Below, piece after piece: positions 1-6,825 of a stretch of 13,171 bases of DNA (positions are counted from its first letter, which is position 1; every line of letters begins with the position of its first letter). This DNA comes from Myxococcales bacterium (lineage in GTDB: Bacteria; Myxococcota_A; UBA9160; SMWR01): the NCBI GenBank assembly GCA_022572485.1, contig JACZVU010000065.1, positions 1 to 13,171 of the forward strand. Reading direction: 5' to 3'. The notes below the pieces were generated by a model. That model saw nothing but the letters and a program-made list of their open reading frames with translations. It ran no database searches and was not told where the DNA came from. Made by a program: the position numbers and the translations under genes.

Positions 1-53
1 GCAGAACGGCGAAGACACGCCGGCCAAGCCTCGAACCCGCCTCTGCGCGTCGT

Positions 54-1340
54 TCAGTCCGAGCTGTCATCCTGACCTTCGAGCGGATACGTGCAGGCGT
101 ACTCTGCGCCCGGAGGCAATGCTGACCCCACGAGGCAGGGCATCGCGCACGTTCCCGCCGCCGCGCAGCGCGCCTGATGCTCGGGCGACGGCAGCTCGCA
201 ATAGGACCAGTCGTCGTGAGGCCCCGGGAGCCACTTGCCGCCGTGGCGGGCGCACGCTTGCTTGTCGCGCGGAATCAGCCGTCCGTCATCGGTGGCCAAG
301 AGCAACTTCAGCCGACCCCCACCCGCGTGTTCGCGGGTGAGGGTCGCGAGCCCACCGTTCTCGTGGAAGGTCGCGATCTCCGTGCCGACCTCGCCTCCCA
401 GGTAGGCGGTGCGCGCCTCCAGGCTCTCGTTGTCGCGAAGGCGGCGCCATACGTCCACCGGCTCGCCCTGCTCGTAGGTGCCGGTCGACCTCAGCTTGCC
501 GCTCTCGTACCAGTAGCGAAAGGCACCGTGCATCTTGTCGCGCTGCCAACCGACGTCGGACCGCTTCGTCCCATCGGCATCCCATTTGACCCAGCGACCG
601 TGTTTCTGGCCCTGCGCGTATCCGATCGAGTGCTTGGTCGTACCGTCTTCGTACCAGCCCCGCCAGACGCCGTCGAACTTGCCTGCAACGTAGAACCCAT
701 CGGACTCTTGCTGGCCGTCTCCGTACCAGCTTTGCCAGGGGCCATCGCGCTCGCCATCGAGGTAGCCGCCGTGCGTGATCCCGAAACCGAAGGGACTCCA
801 CTCGACCAGGGGGCCGTTCTTGGCGGGCCAGTCCGCTCGTGGCACATAGAAGATGTGCGACTCCCAGCGAGCCCCACACCACAACTGGATGTCGACGCGC
901 TCGGGGTCGGGCAGATCGGGCCCTCCAGGCCAGACGTGACTCGAGCGCACTTTGCTCTCCACAGGGCACTCCGGCACCGGCGCACCGACCGGCACATCGC
1001 GGTCGTAGTCGATGCGCAGGAACTCGTGCCCCGCGTAGGTGTAGTAGATCCAGAGGCCTTGCTTGCGCCCGCTCTGGTAGACGCCCTCCCAGATCAAAAC
1101 CGCTGGATCGCCCCACCACTGCTCCGCCGGTCCGTGGGGAACGCAATTGCCGAGTGCATCGCAGCGCCGGCACGAGTAGCTGCGTGTGTCGCCGAACCAG
1201 TTGGTCGTGGCGGGCTCGGTTCCGGCGGGACACACCAACGTTTGCGCCACTCCCAGCCGGGTTGCCCACAAGCCGCCGAAGTCCGTGCCCACGAGGATCG
1301 GCAACAAGAGCGCAAGAAGGGTCACGAGCCGGCGCCGCAC
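54..1340 (-). CDS. Secreted MORN-repeat protein with cysteine-rich ends
   Basis: 428 aa, GTG start. The start is supported by GGAGGA (plus-strand 1347-1352), six bases upstream. The N-terminus (MRRRLVTLLALLLPILVG) is a basic-hydrophobic signal sequence, so the product is probably exported. Residues of about 85-110 and 190-330 hold repeated G-Y-x2-G-x3-G-x-W-x2-W-y-x2-G units (for example GKFDGVWRGWYEDG and GQKHGRWVKWDADG). This is the MORN/YwqK-like repeat pattern, with six or seven copies. Both ends are cysteine-rich: CRRCDALGNC near residues 57-66 and a cluster of about seven Cys over the last 70 residues, suggesting disulfides outside the cytoplasm. MORN repeats are usually structural or binding modules; YwqK-like proteins are sometimes labelled antitoxins, but nothing here supports that. 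It stands alone on the minus strand. The role is unknown; the fold call is confident. Confidence 0.85.
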   Translation of the reverse strand: MRRRLVTLLALLLPILVGTDFGGLWATRLGVAQTLVCPAGTEPATTNWFGDTRSYSCRRCDALGNCVPHGPAEQWWGDPAVLIWEGVYQSGRKQGLWIYYTYAGHEFLRIDYDRDVPVGAPVPECPVESKVRSSHVWPGGPDLPDPERVDIQLWCGARWESHIFYVPRADWPAKNGPLVEWSPFGFGITHGGYLDGERDGPWQSWYGDGQQESDGFYVAGKFDGVWRGWYEDGTTKHSIGYAQGQKHGRWVKWDADGTKRSDVGWQRDKMHGAFRYWYESGKLRSTGTYEQGEPVDVWRRLRDNESLEARTAYLGGEVGTEIATFHENGGLATLTREHAGGGRLKLLLATDDGRLIPRDKQACARHGGKWLPGPHDDWSYCELPSPEHQARCAAAGTCAMPCLVGSALPPGAEYACTYPLEGQDDSSD

Positions 1341-1747
1341 GTCTGGTCCTCCGAGTGGTTCGGCACCACTTCATCGGCCAGTGTCTCGTGGGGACTTGAG
1401 CGCGCTGAAGCGGAAGGCCAGCGATCTCGCCCAGTCGACGAGCTCGAACAAATCGCCGTAGCGCCTCGGTGGGCGTCTGGTAATCGTAAAGGCTTTGCCT
1501 TGCCGATCTATCTGATTGGGCTGTTCATCTTTTCCATGGTCGTGGTCGTCGTGGTCACGGAAAACAGAGAGAATTGCCGCAAGCGTTTGTAAGCGCTTCC
1601 TTTGATGCTCTGATCGTGAATGGGCGCGTTGCTTCGCACGACCATGGAAGTCGGTGAACGCTCGCCGGCGCCGCGGATCGCGGACGACGTTGGCCACCGC
1701 ATTAAAGAGCGTTCATTCGGAAGAATGGTCCACTGGTGGGATTCAAA

Positions 1748-1806
1748 ATCCAACCCAGCCGCACTCATCTCATCTTGTCAGGCGCCGTGCGTTCAAGGCG
1801 TTAGGT
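1748..1806 (+). repeat. Possible integron attC-like site
   Basis: Starts with ATCCAAC (1748-1754), matching the R'' core RYYYAAC, and ends with GTTAGGT (1800-1806), matching the R' core GTTRRRY. The 59-bp length is at the small end of known attC sites. The two cores are complementary apart from one mismatch and one wobble. An inner arm CGCAC (1760-1764) pairs with GTGCG (1787-1791), and TTCAAGGC lies directly before the R' core, which resembles the CAAGC spacer of many cassette sites. No integrase gene is visible, and the middle of the element is poorly paired. This is a pattern match that chance could produce, so confidence is low. Confidence 0.25.
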
Positions 1807-2134
1807 TCACTTTCTGGCGATGTGCACACCCGGTGTGGAAGGGTTGTCCATGGACGACGTAATTTTCTGCCAGCAAGGCATGCAGACCAGCTGCGGGCGC
1901 AATCCACTCGTCCCGATATTCCTCGGGTCGAACCTCTTGAGAAAACCTGCTTTTCCGTGCCATATCGCCCTCCTCTCACGATGATGGCAGCGAAGTCCAA
2001 TTTTCTCCCTCCGTCAAAGTCAGGGCACGCCAGAGCCTCTGGAAAACCCGGGGCGGTTCAGTGCTTCTATGGGGTCTAGGAATTATTACAATTCAAAGTT
2101 GCAAACTAAACTGAATTCGCGTCAATAGTAACGG

Positions 2135-2163
2135 TTGGCAATAATAACGAAACTCGTTATTAT
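2135..2163 (+). promoter_or_regulatory. higBA promoter (-35 TTGGCA, 17-bp spacer, -10 TATTAT)
   Basis: TTGGCA at 2135-2140 and TATTAT at 2158-2163 each match the sigma-70 consensus at five of six positions, with the ideal 17-bp spacing. Transcription would begin about 2169-2171, directly at the higB GTG (2172). The transcript is therefore probably leaderless or nearly so, which agrees with the absence of a Shine-Dalgarno sequence there. The surrounding DNA is the most A+T-rich in the window. Confidence 0.7.
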
Positions 2164-2164
2164 T
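2140..2164. promoter_or_regulatory. Operator: perfect 11-bp inverted repeat over the higBA promoter
   Basis: Left arm AATAATAACGA (2140-2150), 3-base centre AAC, right arm TCGTTATTATT (2154-2164). The repeat begins at the last base of the -35 box and covers the spacer and the -10 box, the ideal place for a repressor to block RNA polymerase. HigA antitoxins are HTH proteins that autoregulate their operon by binding palindromes in the promoter, so HigA or the HigBA complex is the expected ligand (inference). Confidence 0.75.
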
Positions 2165-2171
2165 CAACTCC

Positions 2172-2453
2172 GTGATTCGGAGCTTCGCAGATACTGAAAC
2201 AGAGAAGGTGTTCCAGAGGCTGCGCTCTCGGAAGCTGCCTCCCGATGTGCAGCGGAGAGCGCACCGGAAGCTGTTACTCGTGGACGCTGCAGATGCGCTG
2301 AGAGACCTTAGAGTGCCTCCAGGGAATCACTTGGAGCGGTTAACGAGAGATCGTGCCGGGCAGCACAGCATCCGAATCAACGACCCGTGGCGCATCTGCT
2401 TCCGGTGGGGCCGGGGAGATGCCTACGATGTGGAAATCACGGATTACCACTGA
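2172..2453 (+). CDS. higB: HigB/RelE-family toxin of a type II toxin-antitoxin system
   Basis: 93 aa, GTG start at the 5' edge of the probable transcript. Recognised by the family pattern: IRSFADTETEKVF at the N-terminus, RRAHRKLLLVDAADALRDLRVPP in the middle, then a RAGQHSIRIND block, WRICFRW and the terminal VEITDYH. This is the compact RelE/ParE-fold plasmid-maintenance killer family, whose HigB members cleave mRNA on the ribosome. The final Asp91-Tyr92-His93 matches the C-terminal acidic/Tyr/His residues reported as functional in HigB of Proteus. Full length for the family and apparently intact. The toxin precedes the antitoxin, as is usual for higBA and the reverse of most type II pairs. 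higA starts 12 bp after its stop. Confidence 0.93.
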   Translation: MIRSFADTETEKVFQRLRSRKLPPDVQRRAHRKLLLVDAADALRDLRVPPGNHLERLTRDRAGQHSIRINDPWRICFRWGRGDAYDVEITDYH

Positions 2454-2465
2454 GAGGACACAGCC

Positions 2466-2804
2466 ATGGCCCGCAAGGCACACCGACCGATTCACCCCGG
2501 AGAAATTCTGCTCGAGGAATTCTTGGAGCCGATGGAACTCAGTCAGTACCGCTTGGCAAAAGACATCAGCGTGCCCGCGCGGCGTATCAATGAAATTGTG
2601 CACGGTAAGCGGGGAATAACGGCCGATACGGGGCTCCGACTCGCACGTTACTTCGGAACGTCCGAGCGCTTCTGGATGAATCTACAGATTCGCCATGATT
2701 TGGAATTGGAGAAGGAGCGCTTGAAAGGAAGGCTCGTGCGGGAAGTCTCCGTGCTGGAAGAGGCGAGCGGATCAATTCGCTGCAGCCGAGTGCCCAGATG
2801 TTAG
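2466..2804 (+). CDS. higA: HigA antitoxin, XRE-type HTH protein
   Basis: 112 aa, ATG preceded by AGAGGA (2453-2458) with a 7-base gap; this ribosome site overlaps the higB stop, so the two genes are coupled. The N-terminus has the family hallmark IHPGEILLEEFLEPMELSQY, followed by a helix-turn-helix (residues about 26-50, RLAKDISVPARRINEIVHGK) and RYFGTSERFWMNLQIRHDLE. It neutralises HigB and represses the operon, most likely through the inverted repeat at 2140-2164. Family members usually end near residue 100. Here a short tail (GSIRCSRVPRC) runs into GTTAGGC at 2800-2806, with the TAG stop inside that heptamer. The tail may be foreign sequence read through after recombination at this point. 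Confidence 0.93.
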   Translation: MARKAHRPIHPGEILLEEFLEPMELSQYRLAKDISVPARRINEIVHGKRGITADTGLRLARYFGTSERFWMNLQIRHDLELEKERLKGRLVREVSVLEEASGSIRCSRVPRC

Positions 2805-2817
2805 GCTGCGCTGCCTA
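2802..2817. repeat. Imperfect palindrome at the higA stop
   Basis: TAGGC (2802-2806) and GCCTA (2813-2817) are complementary around TGCGCT. The element overlaps the higA stop codon and lies just ahead of the HNH fragment. GTTAGGC (2800-2806) at its left edge has the same GTTAGG core as the attC-like site ending at 1806. It could be a weak terminator or a recombination scar; no T-run follows. Confidence 0.35.
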
Positions 2818-2819
2818 GG

Positions 2820-3062
2820 ATGCGGCACAACGGGGTCTGTACATACTGCGAGAAGGATGCAGCAACCACCGACCACGTGCCCCCGAAGCTCCTCTTCGCC
2901 AAGCCTCGCCCCCAGCTCGTTACGGTTCCCGCATGCCGAGGCTGCAACCAGACCGCCTCGCTCGACGATGAGTATTTTCGCGCTGTCATCACGCTCGAAG
3001 AGAAGGCGGGCCAGCACCCCTTAACTCGATACCCGTCAAGCAAGCCGCATGGGGGTGTCTGA
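2820..3062 (+). pseudogene. Truncated HNH-nuclease-type zinc-finger fragment
   Basis: 80 codons. The N-terminal part matches the HNH family layout: Cys7-x2-Cys10, Asp18-His19 followed by VPPK, then Cys39-x2-Cys42-Asn43 and DDEYFRAVITLEE. The two CxxC pairs bind structural zinc and the Asp-His pair belongs to the beta-beta-alpha metal active site. Recognisable similarity stops near residue 61, and the frame ends 19 codons later in unrelated sequence (HPLTRYPSSKPHGGV). As I know them, proteins starting this way are usually well over 150 residues, so this looks like a 3'-truncated remnant. The ATG lies 15 bp after higA with no good Shine-Dalgarno. It is probably not functional, and its 3' end at about 3005-3062 likely marks a recombination junction. 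Confidence 0.6.
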
Positions 3063-3215
3063 TCGGTCCGCGGGTGAGTCCGTCTGGTTACGTTCGGGCG
3101 TCCAGCGCGCGTGCAATGCTGCGCTCGATCTTCGAACCCGCCGCGATCGCAGCGCTTTCGGCCGGCTCTCTGGGGTCGCGCGAGCGGGCACGCATCTTGC
3201 TCAACGCGGCCTGCC

Positions 3216-4808
3216 ATGCATTTTGCAGACAGTCGCAAACGCTTTGCTGGGGCCGCCGCAATCGCCGCTTTTGTGCTCGCTCTGCTGGGGTGTGCGGAAG
3301 CCGTTGCGGCTTCCGCCGGCGTGCTCGACGCCCCACCGCGCGTCGAGGTGAGGTGGCGCCCGGTCGCCGTCGGGGTGGCCGACGATGTCGTCACCGCGCT
3401 CGCGCTCGATCGCGCCGGCCGCCTCGCCGTGGGAGACGCGCGCGGTGTGGCGATCGGCTTTCCCGGGCGCCCGATGCGGCGCGTTGCGCTGCGCGGAGAA
3501 GTTCGAGATCTCGCGTTCTTCGGCGATGACGCCGAGCGCGAGCCCGTGCTGCTCGCCGCTACACCACTTGGTTTGTATCGGGTGCTGTCTGGGGGTCGCG
3601 TCGAGTCGATCGCACCGGGGCCGGGCTCGGAGGCGAACGCGGTCGTGCGCCTCGCAGCCGCAGGTCGAGTGCTCGCGGCCGCGACCGCCGGCGGTGCCTT
3701 TGTGTCTCTGGACGGGAAGCGCTGGCAACGCCTCTCGGAGGAATTGCCATCGGGGCCTGTAACCGCCATTGCCCTCGCGCAGCGCGAGGGCTTCGTCGAG
3801 TGTTGGGTCGCCATTCGCGGTGAACTCTGGCGCAGCGAGATTCGTGTAGAAGCGGGGCGCGTCTCGTCGGCGGTGCCGGTTCGCGTGTCGATTCCCTTTG
3901 CATCCGGCCAACGCCCGCCGGTCGACATCGTGCCCGACGTCGGCGACGCGGCAGTGGCCATCGTTTTCGATGCCGAGTTGGTCGTCCGCTGGAAGGCCGA
4001 TGCGCGCTGGGAACAGCTGCGGCCTGCACTGCCACCCGGTGCGTCTGCGCGGAGGCTCGTCGCGGCGTTCGAGCGTTACTGGCTCGCGACCGATCGAGGC
4101 CTGCTCGTCGCGTCGAACCTCCGCGGGCCCTGGCACCGCGCCAATGCCAGTGTGGGGTCCGACGCAATCTACGCTTTGGAAACCGGGGAGGGCGTGCTCT
4201 ACGCGGGAAGCGATAACGGACTTGCGGTCGCGGAACGCGCGCCCGTTTTCTCCGCTTCCGCTGAAGTCGCGCAACCGATCATCGACCCGAGTGAACCCGA
4301 TGTCCACCGTGTTCACCGCGCCGCGCTTCGCTACCTGAGCCTCGATCCGGCCCGGATCGCGGCGCTGCGCCGCGGTGTCTCGCGCCGCGGTTGGTTTCCG
4401 ACCCTCTCGTTTCGCGCCACCCACGACCGCGATCGCCGTCGCCGCTCCGACTACGACGAAGCCTTCGTCTCGGGCGAGATGCGTCGCTTCAACGACCGCG
4501 ACCAAGATCGCAGCCGGGATCTCCAACTCCAGCTCACCGTCAGCTGGGACTTCGGCGAGATCGCCTACCACCCCGAGTCGATCGACGTCTCGCGCGAGGC
4601 GCGGGAGATCATCGAGCTTCGGGACGACGTGCTCGACGAGATCACCCAGCTCTATTTCGAGCGGCGCCGCGTGCTCGCCGCGCTCGCATCTCAACTGGAT
4701 TCTCCCGCCGCCAGCGAACTGAGGCTGCGCGCCGCGCAACTGGCCGCGGGAATCGACGCCTGGACGGGCGGCTGGTATGGGCGCCAGCTCTCGACCCCCA
4801 CCCCATGA
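3216..4808 (+). CDS. Exported beta-propeller-like protein with TolC-like C-terminal segment
   Basis: 530 aa from ATG 3216, chosen because the signal sequence starts there; the frame is open upstream but without a plausible N-terminus. Residues 1-33 are a signal sequence ending LALLGC (Cys26), a near-lipobox, so the product is a lipoprotein or is cleaved later at AVAAS. Residues of about 45-350 contain repeated blocks such as VTALALDRAGRLAVGDARGV, LLAATPLGLYRV, VLAAATAGGAFVSLDG and LLYAGSDNGLAV-like segments (here VLYAGSDNGLAV), typical of YCF48/two-component-regulator-like beta-propellers. The last 160 residues (RRGWFPTLSFRATHDRDR, then LQLTVSWDFGEI, then a long charged helix) resemble an outer-membrane beta-strand and coiled helix as in TolC-type proteins. 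The function is unknown. The LTD/PEP-CTERM gene follows 40 bp later. Confidence 0.75.
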   Translation: MHFADSRKRFAGAAAIAAFVLALLGCAEAVAASAGVLDAPPRVEVRWRPVAVGVADDVVTALALDRAGRLAVGDARGVAIGFPGRPMRRVALRGEVRDLAFFGDDAEREPVLLAATPLGLYRVLSGGRVESIAPGPGSEANAVVRLAAAGRVLAAATAGGAFVSLDGKRWQRLSEELPSGPVTAIALAQREGFVECWVAIRGELWRSEIRVEAGRVSSAVPVRVSIPFASGQRPPVDIVPDVGDAAVAIVFDAELVVRWKADARWEQLRPALPPGASARRLVAAFERYWLATDRGLLVASNLRGPWHRANASVGSDAIYALETGEGVLYAGSDNGLAVAERAPVFSASAEVAQPIIDPSEPDVHRVHRAALRYLSLDPARIAALRRGVSRRGWFPTLSFRATHDRDRRRRSDYDEAFVSGEMRRFNDRDQDRSRDLQLQLTVSWDFGEIAYHPESIDVSREAREIIELRDDVLDEITQLYFERRRVLAALASQLDSPAASELRLRAAQLAAGIDAWTGGWYGRQLSTPTP

Positions 4809-4848
4809 CGCTGGTCCCCCACTCACTCGATCGAATGGGAGAACTCGA

Positions 4849-5496
4849 ATGCATCGCGTATCACGATTGACGGTCACGCTCCTCCTCGCGCTTGCGCCGC
4901 AAGCCGCAAACGCCGGCCCGCTGATCTCAGAAGTCTTCTACGACGCCGTGGGGTCCGACAACGGTCTGGTGTTCGTCGAACTCTACGGGACACCCGGCGC
5001 CTCGCTCGACGGTCTATTCCTCGAAGGCATCAACGGTGCCGATGGAAGCGCCGGGCCCACCGTCGCGTTGTCGGGTGTGTTTCCCGCCGATGGGATCTGG
5101 TTGTTGGCCGACGATGTTGGCGATGGCACGAGCTTGGTGGCGGGCGCGCAGCTGATCGCGAACGTCGACTTTCAGAACGGACCCGACTCGATCGTACTTC
5201 GGACCGCGAACGCCATCTTGGATGCAGTCGGGTACGGGGTCTTCGGCAGCGGGGAGTTCTTCGCGGGGGAGGGCACGCCCGCCGCCGACGCGCCCGCGGG
5301 TTCGAGCCTCGCGCGCTTGTTCGCGAACCTCGACACCAACGACAACGCTGTGGACTTCATTGTGTTGGGCCTTCCGACTCCGGGCCACGCGCCGCTGAAT
5401 ATCGTCCCCGAACCCCAAACGGCAGCGCTGCTCGGTGTGGGATTGCTCGGCCTGGCATGGTCGGCGCGCGCGCGGAGCGCGCCTCGGATGCGCTGA
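4849..5496 (+). CDS. Lamin-tail-domain protein with PEP-CTERM sorting signal
   Basis: 215 aa. ATG 4849 is chosen over the upstream in-frame start because GGGAG lies about 8 bases before it and a clean signal peptide follows (MHRVSRLTVTLLLALAPQAANA). The mature part is an LTD fold: LISEVFYDAVGSDNGLVFVELYG at the start, FQNGPDSIVLR in the middle, AVGYGVFGSGEFFAGEG, and DNAVDFIVLGLPTPG at the end. LTD domains are beta-sandwich modules found in secreted bacterial proteins, often with nucleases or as wall anchors. The C-terminus has VPEP (residues 186-189), a hydrophobic segment (TAALLGVGLLGLAW) and a basic tail. This is the PEP-CTERM signal recognised by exosortase, so the genome should encode an exosortase elsewhere. 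A surface or exopolysaccharide-associated location is expected. Confidence 0.88.
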   Translation: MHRVSRLTVTLLLALAPQAANAGPLISEVFYDAVGSDNGLVFVELYGTPGASLDGLFLEGINGADGSAGPTVALSGVFPADGIWLLADDVGDGTSLVAGAQLIANVDFQNGPDSIVLRTANAILDAVGYGVFGSGEFFAGEGTPAADAPAGSSLARLFANLDTNDNAVDFIVLGLPTPGHAPLNIVPEPQTAALLGVGLLGLAWSARARSAPRMR

Positions 5497-5545
5497 CTCT
5501 CACCGGCGGCGGGATTCCCATCGCCCTTCCCACTTTGCCGCCCTC

Positions 5546-5582
5546 GGAGCCCCGGTCCATCACGGCGGTGGGCCGGGGCTCC
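5546..5582 (+). terminator. Strong GC hairpin, probable terminator after the PEP-CTERM gene
   Basis: Perfect 10-bp arms GGAGCCCCGG (5546-5555) and CCGGGGCTCC (5573-5582). They extend inward through a T-G wobble and three further pairs to a 14-bp stem with a 9-base loop. It lies 49 bp after the stop of the LTD gene. There is no T-run, so it may act as an intrinsic terminator of the high-GC kind or as an mRNA-end stabiliser. Confidence 0.6.
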
Positions 5583-5658
5583 ACCTGCTGCGCTCCTTCC
5601 CGATTGATCGGGCCTCGGGGGCGGCCGCGGGTGCTGGCGGAGTGGTCGCGCTGCCTCC

Positions 5659-6825
5659 ATGTTCCCGGGCGTGGAAGCCAAATCGGGTCGACTCGCGATC
5701 GTGATGAGCGGCGGCGGCGCGCGCGCCGCCTATCAGGTGGGGCTGCTGCAGGTCCTCGCCAAACACCGGCCCGAATTCGCACTCGACATCCTGACCGGGG
5801 TCTCCGCCGGGGCGATCAACGCGGCGCACCTCGCAGGCCACCCCGGCTCGTTCGCGGCGGCGACCGACGCGTTGGGTGCGCTCTGGTTGGAGCTGAGCGC
5901 GGACCACGTGTTCCGCACCGACTGGCTTTCGCTGTTCGGGCGCATGCTGCGCTCGGGTATCCAACTGGTCTCCGGTGGGCGGCGGATTCCCGGACGCCCG
6001 CGCGGCATGGTGGACACACAACCGCTGCGTCGGTTCCTGTATGGCGCACTCGCCGCGGAACCCGCGGGTGGCGTGCTTGCCGGCATCGGCGAGAACCTCG
6101 CGCGCGGGCGGCTGCGGGCTGTTGCTGTGACGACTTCGAATTACAGCGCGGGAACTTCGGTGACCTGGGTGGAAGGTCAGCAGATCGAGCCCTGGCGGCG
6201 CTCGCATCGCGCTGGCGTCAGCTGCCAGCTGACGGTCGAGCACGTGATGGCCTCGGCGAGTCTTCCGCTGATGTTTCCGTCAGTGGCTCTCGGCGACGAG
6301 TGGCATGGCGACGGAGGCATCCGGCTTTCGGCCCCGCTTTCCCCCGCGGTGCACCTCGGCGCGCAGCGCATCCTCGCGATTTCGACGCGCCACCAAGAAG
6401 GATCCAGAGCGGCCGCCAGTACACCGATGATCGACGGCTATCCGCCGCCGGCCCAGATCGTCGGGTCCCTGATCAACGCGTTGTTTCTCGACCTGATCGA
6501 CGCCGACGCCCTGCGCCTCGAGCGCATCAACGAACTGCTCGCGCAGATCCCTGAAGATCGACGCAACGGGCTGCGGCCCGTCGAGCTGATGCTCGTAAGG
6601 CCCTCCCAGGACCTCGGCGTGCTTGCGAACGACTACGAGCCCCGGCTGCCGCGCGGGTTTCGCTTCCTGACCCGCGGCCTCGGCACGCGCGAGACGCGTT
6701 CCAACGACTTCTTGAGCCTCGTGATGTTCCAGACCGACTACCTAAAGCAACTGATCGAGCTGGGCCGAACAGACGCCGAAAGCCGACTCGACGAGCTGCT
6801 CGTGTTCACCGAGCCCAATCGTTGA
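5659..6825 (+). CDS. Patatin-like phospholipase
   Basis: 388 aa. It has all the patatin hallmarks: the oxyanion-hole loop SGGGARAAYQVG (residues 17-28), the nucleophile elbow GVSAG with Ser49, and the catalytic Asp218 in GDGG, giving the Ser-Asp dyad. MASASLPLMFP ahead of the Asp motif is the usual SxxxP region. No signal peptide or clear membrane segment is visible, so it is probably cytoplasmic or peripherally membrane-bound. It is expected to hydrolyse acyl esters of phospholipids. It is longer than the minimal patatin domain: residues of about 260-388 (IVGSLINALFLDLIDADALRLERIN, then LMLVRPS) form the C-terminal extension seen in bacterial patatins. ATG 5659 has only a distant GGAG upstream; an internal GTG at 5701 (residue 15) would cut into the first strand, so 5659 is preferred. 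Confidence 0.92.
   Translation: MFPGVEAKSGRLAIVMSGGGARAAYQVGLLQVLAKHRPEFALDILTGVSAGAINAAHLAGHPGSFAAATDALGALWLELSADHVFRTDWLSLFGRMLRSGIQLVSGGRRIPGRPRGMVDTQPLRRFLYGALAAEPAGGVLAGIGENLARGRLRAVAVTTSNYSAGTSVTWVEGQQIEPWRRSHRAGVSCQLTVEHVMASASLPLMFPSVALGDEWHGDGGIRLSAPLSPAVHLGAQRILAISTRHQEGSRAAASTPMIDGYPPPAQIVGSLINALFLDLIDADALRLERINELLAQIPEDRRNGLRPVELMLVRPSQDLGVLANDYEPRLPRGFRFLTRGLGTRETRSNDFLSLVMFQTDYLKQLIELGRTDAESRLDELLVFTEPNR

Larger units (their letters stand above)
1341..2171. other. Gene-poor spacer, lower G+C, start of probable acquired islet
   Basis: About 830 bp between the divergent MORN gene and higB, with no open frame that I can defend as a gene. The G+C drops from about 1480 onward and is lowest at about 2085-2170, roughly one third by eye. 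The stretch contains a 30-codon hydrophobic frame (1500-1592), a 9-bp inverted repeat (TGAACGCTC 1655-1663, GAGCGTTCA 1707-1715), an attC-like segment (1748-1806) and the higBA promoter at its right end. Frames on both strands between 1508 and 2079 show no recognisable domain and have the composition of non-coding sequence. It may be decayed mobile DNA. Confidence 0.6.

Noticed and set aside
177..1592. 471-codon open frame on the plus strand
   Set aside because: It is antisense to the MORN gene, whose repeats, signal peptide and ribosome site are clear; the frame is a high-GC shadow with no domain.
1725..1756. tRNA-like 3' end on the minus strand (GAATCCCACCAGTGGACCA)
   Set aside because: It resembles a T-arm plus acceptor and CCA, but no matching 5' acceptor strand, D-arm or anticodon arm exists next to it, and the T-loop is not canonical.
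1654..2079. 141-codon plus-strand frame upstream of higB
   Set aside because: No recognisable domain, no ribosome site, composition like its shadows on the other strand, and it crosses the attC-like element.
2801..3961. 386-codon minus-strand open frame
   Set aside because: It spans the HNH fragment and the start of the propeller gene in antisense, is Ser/Arg/Ala low complexity, and has no start signal.
3201..4877. 558-codon minus-strand open frame
   Set aside because: It lies antisense to the propeller gene and has Arg/Pro-rich shadow composition without motifs.
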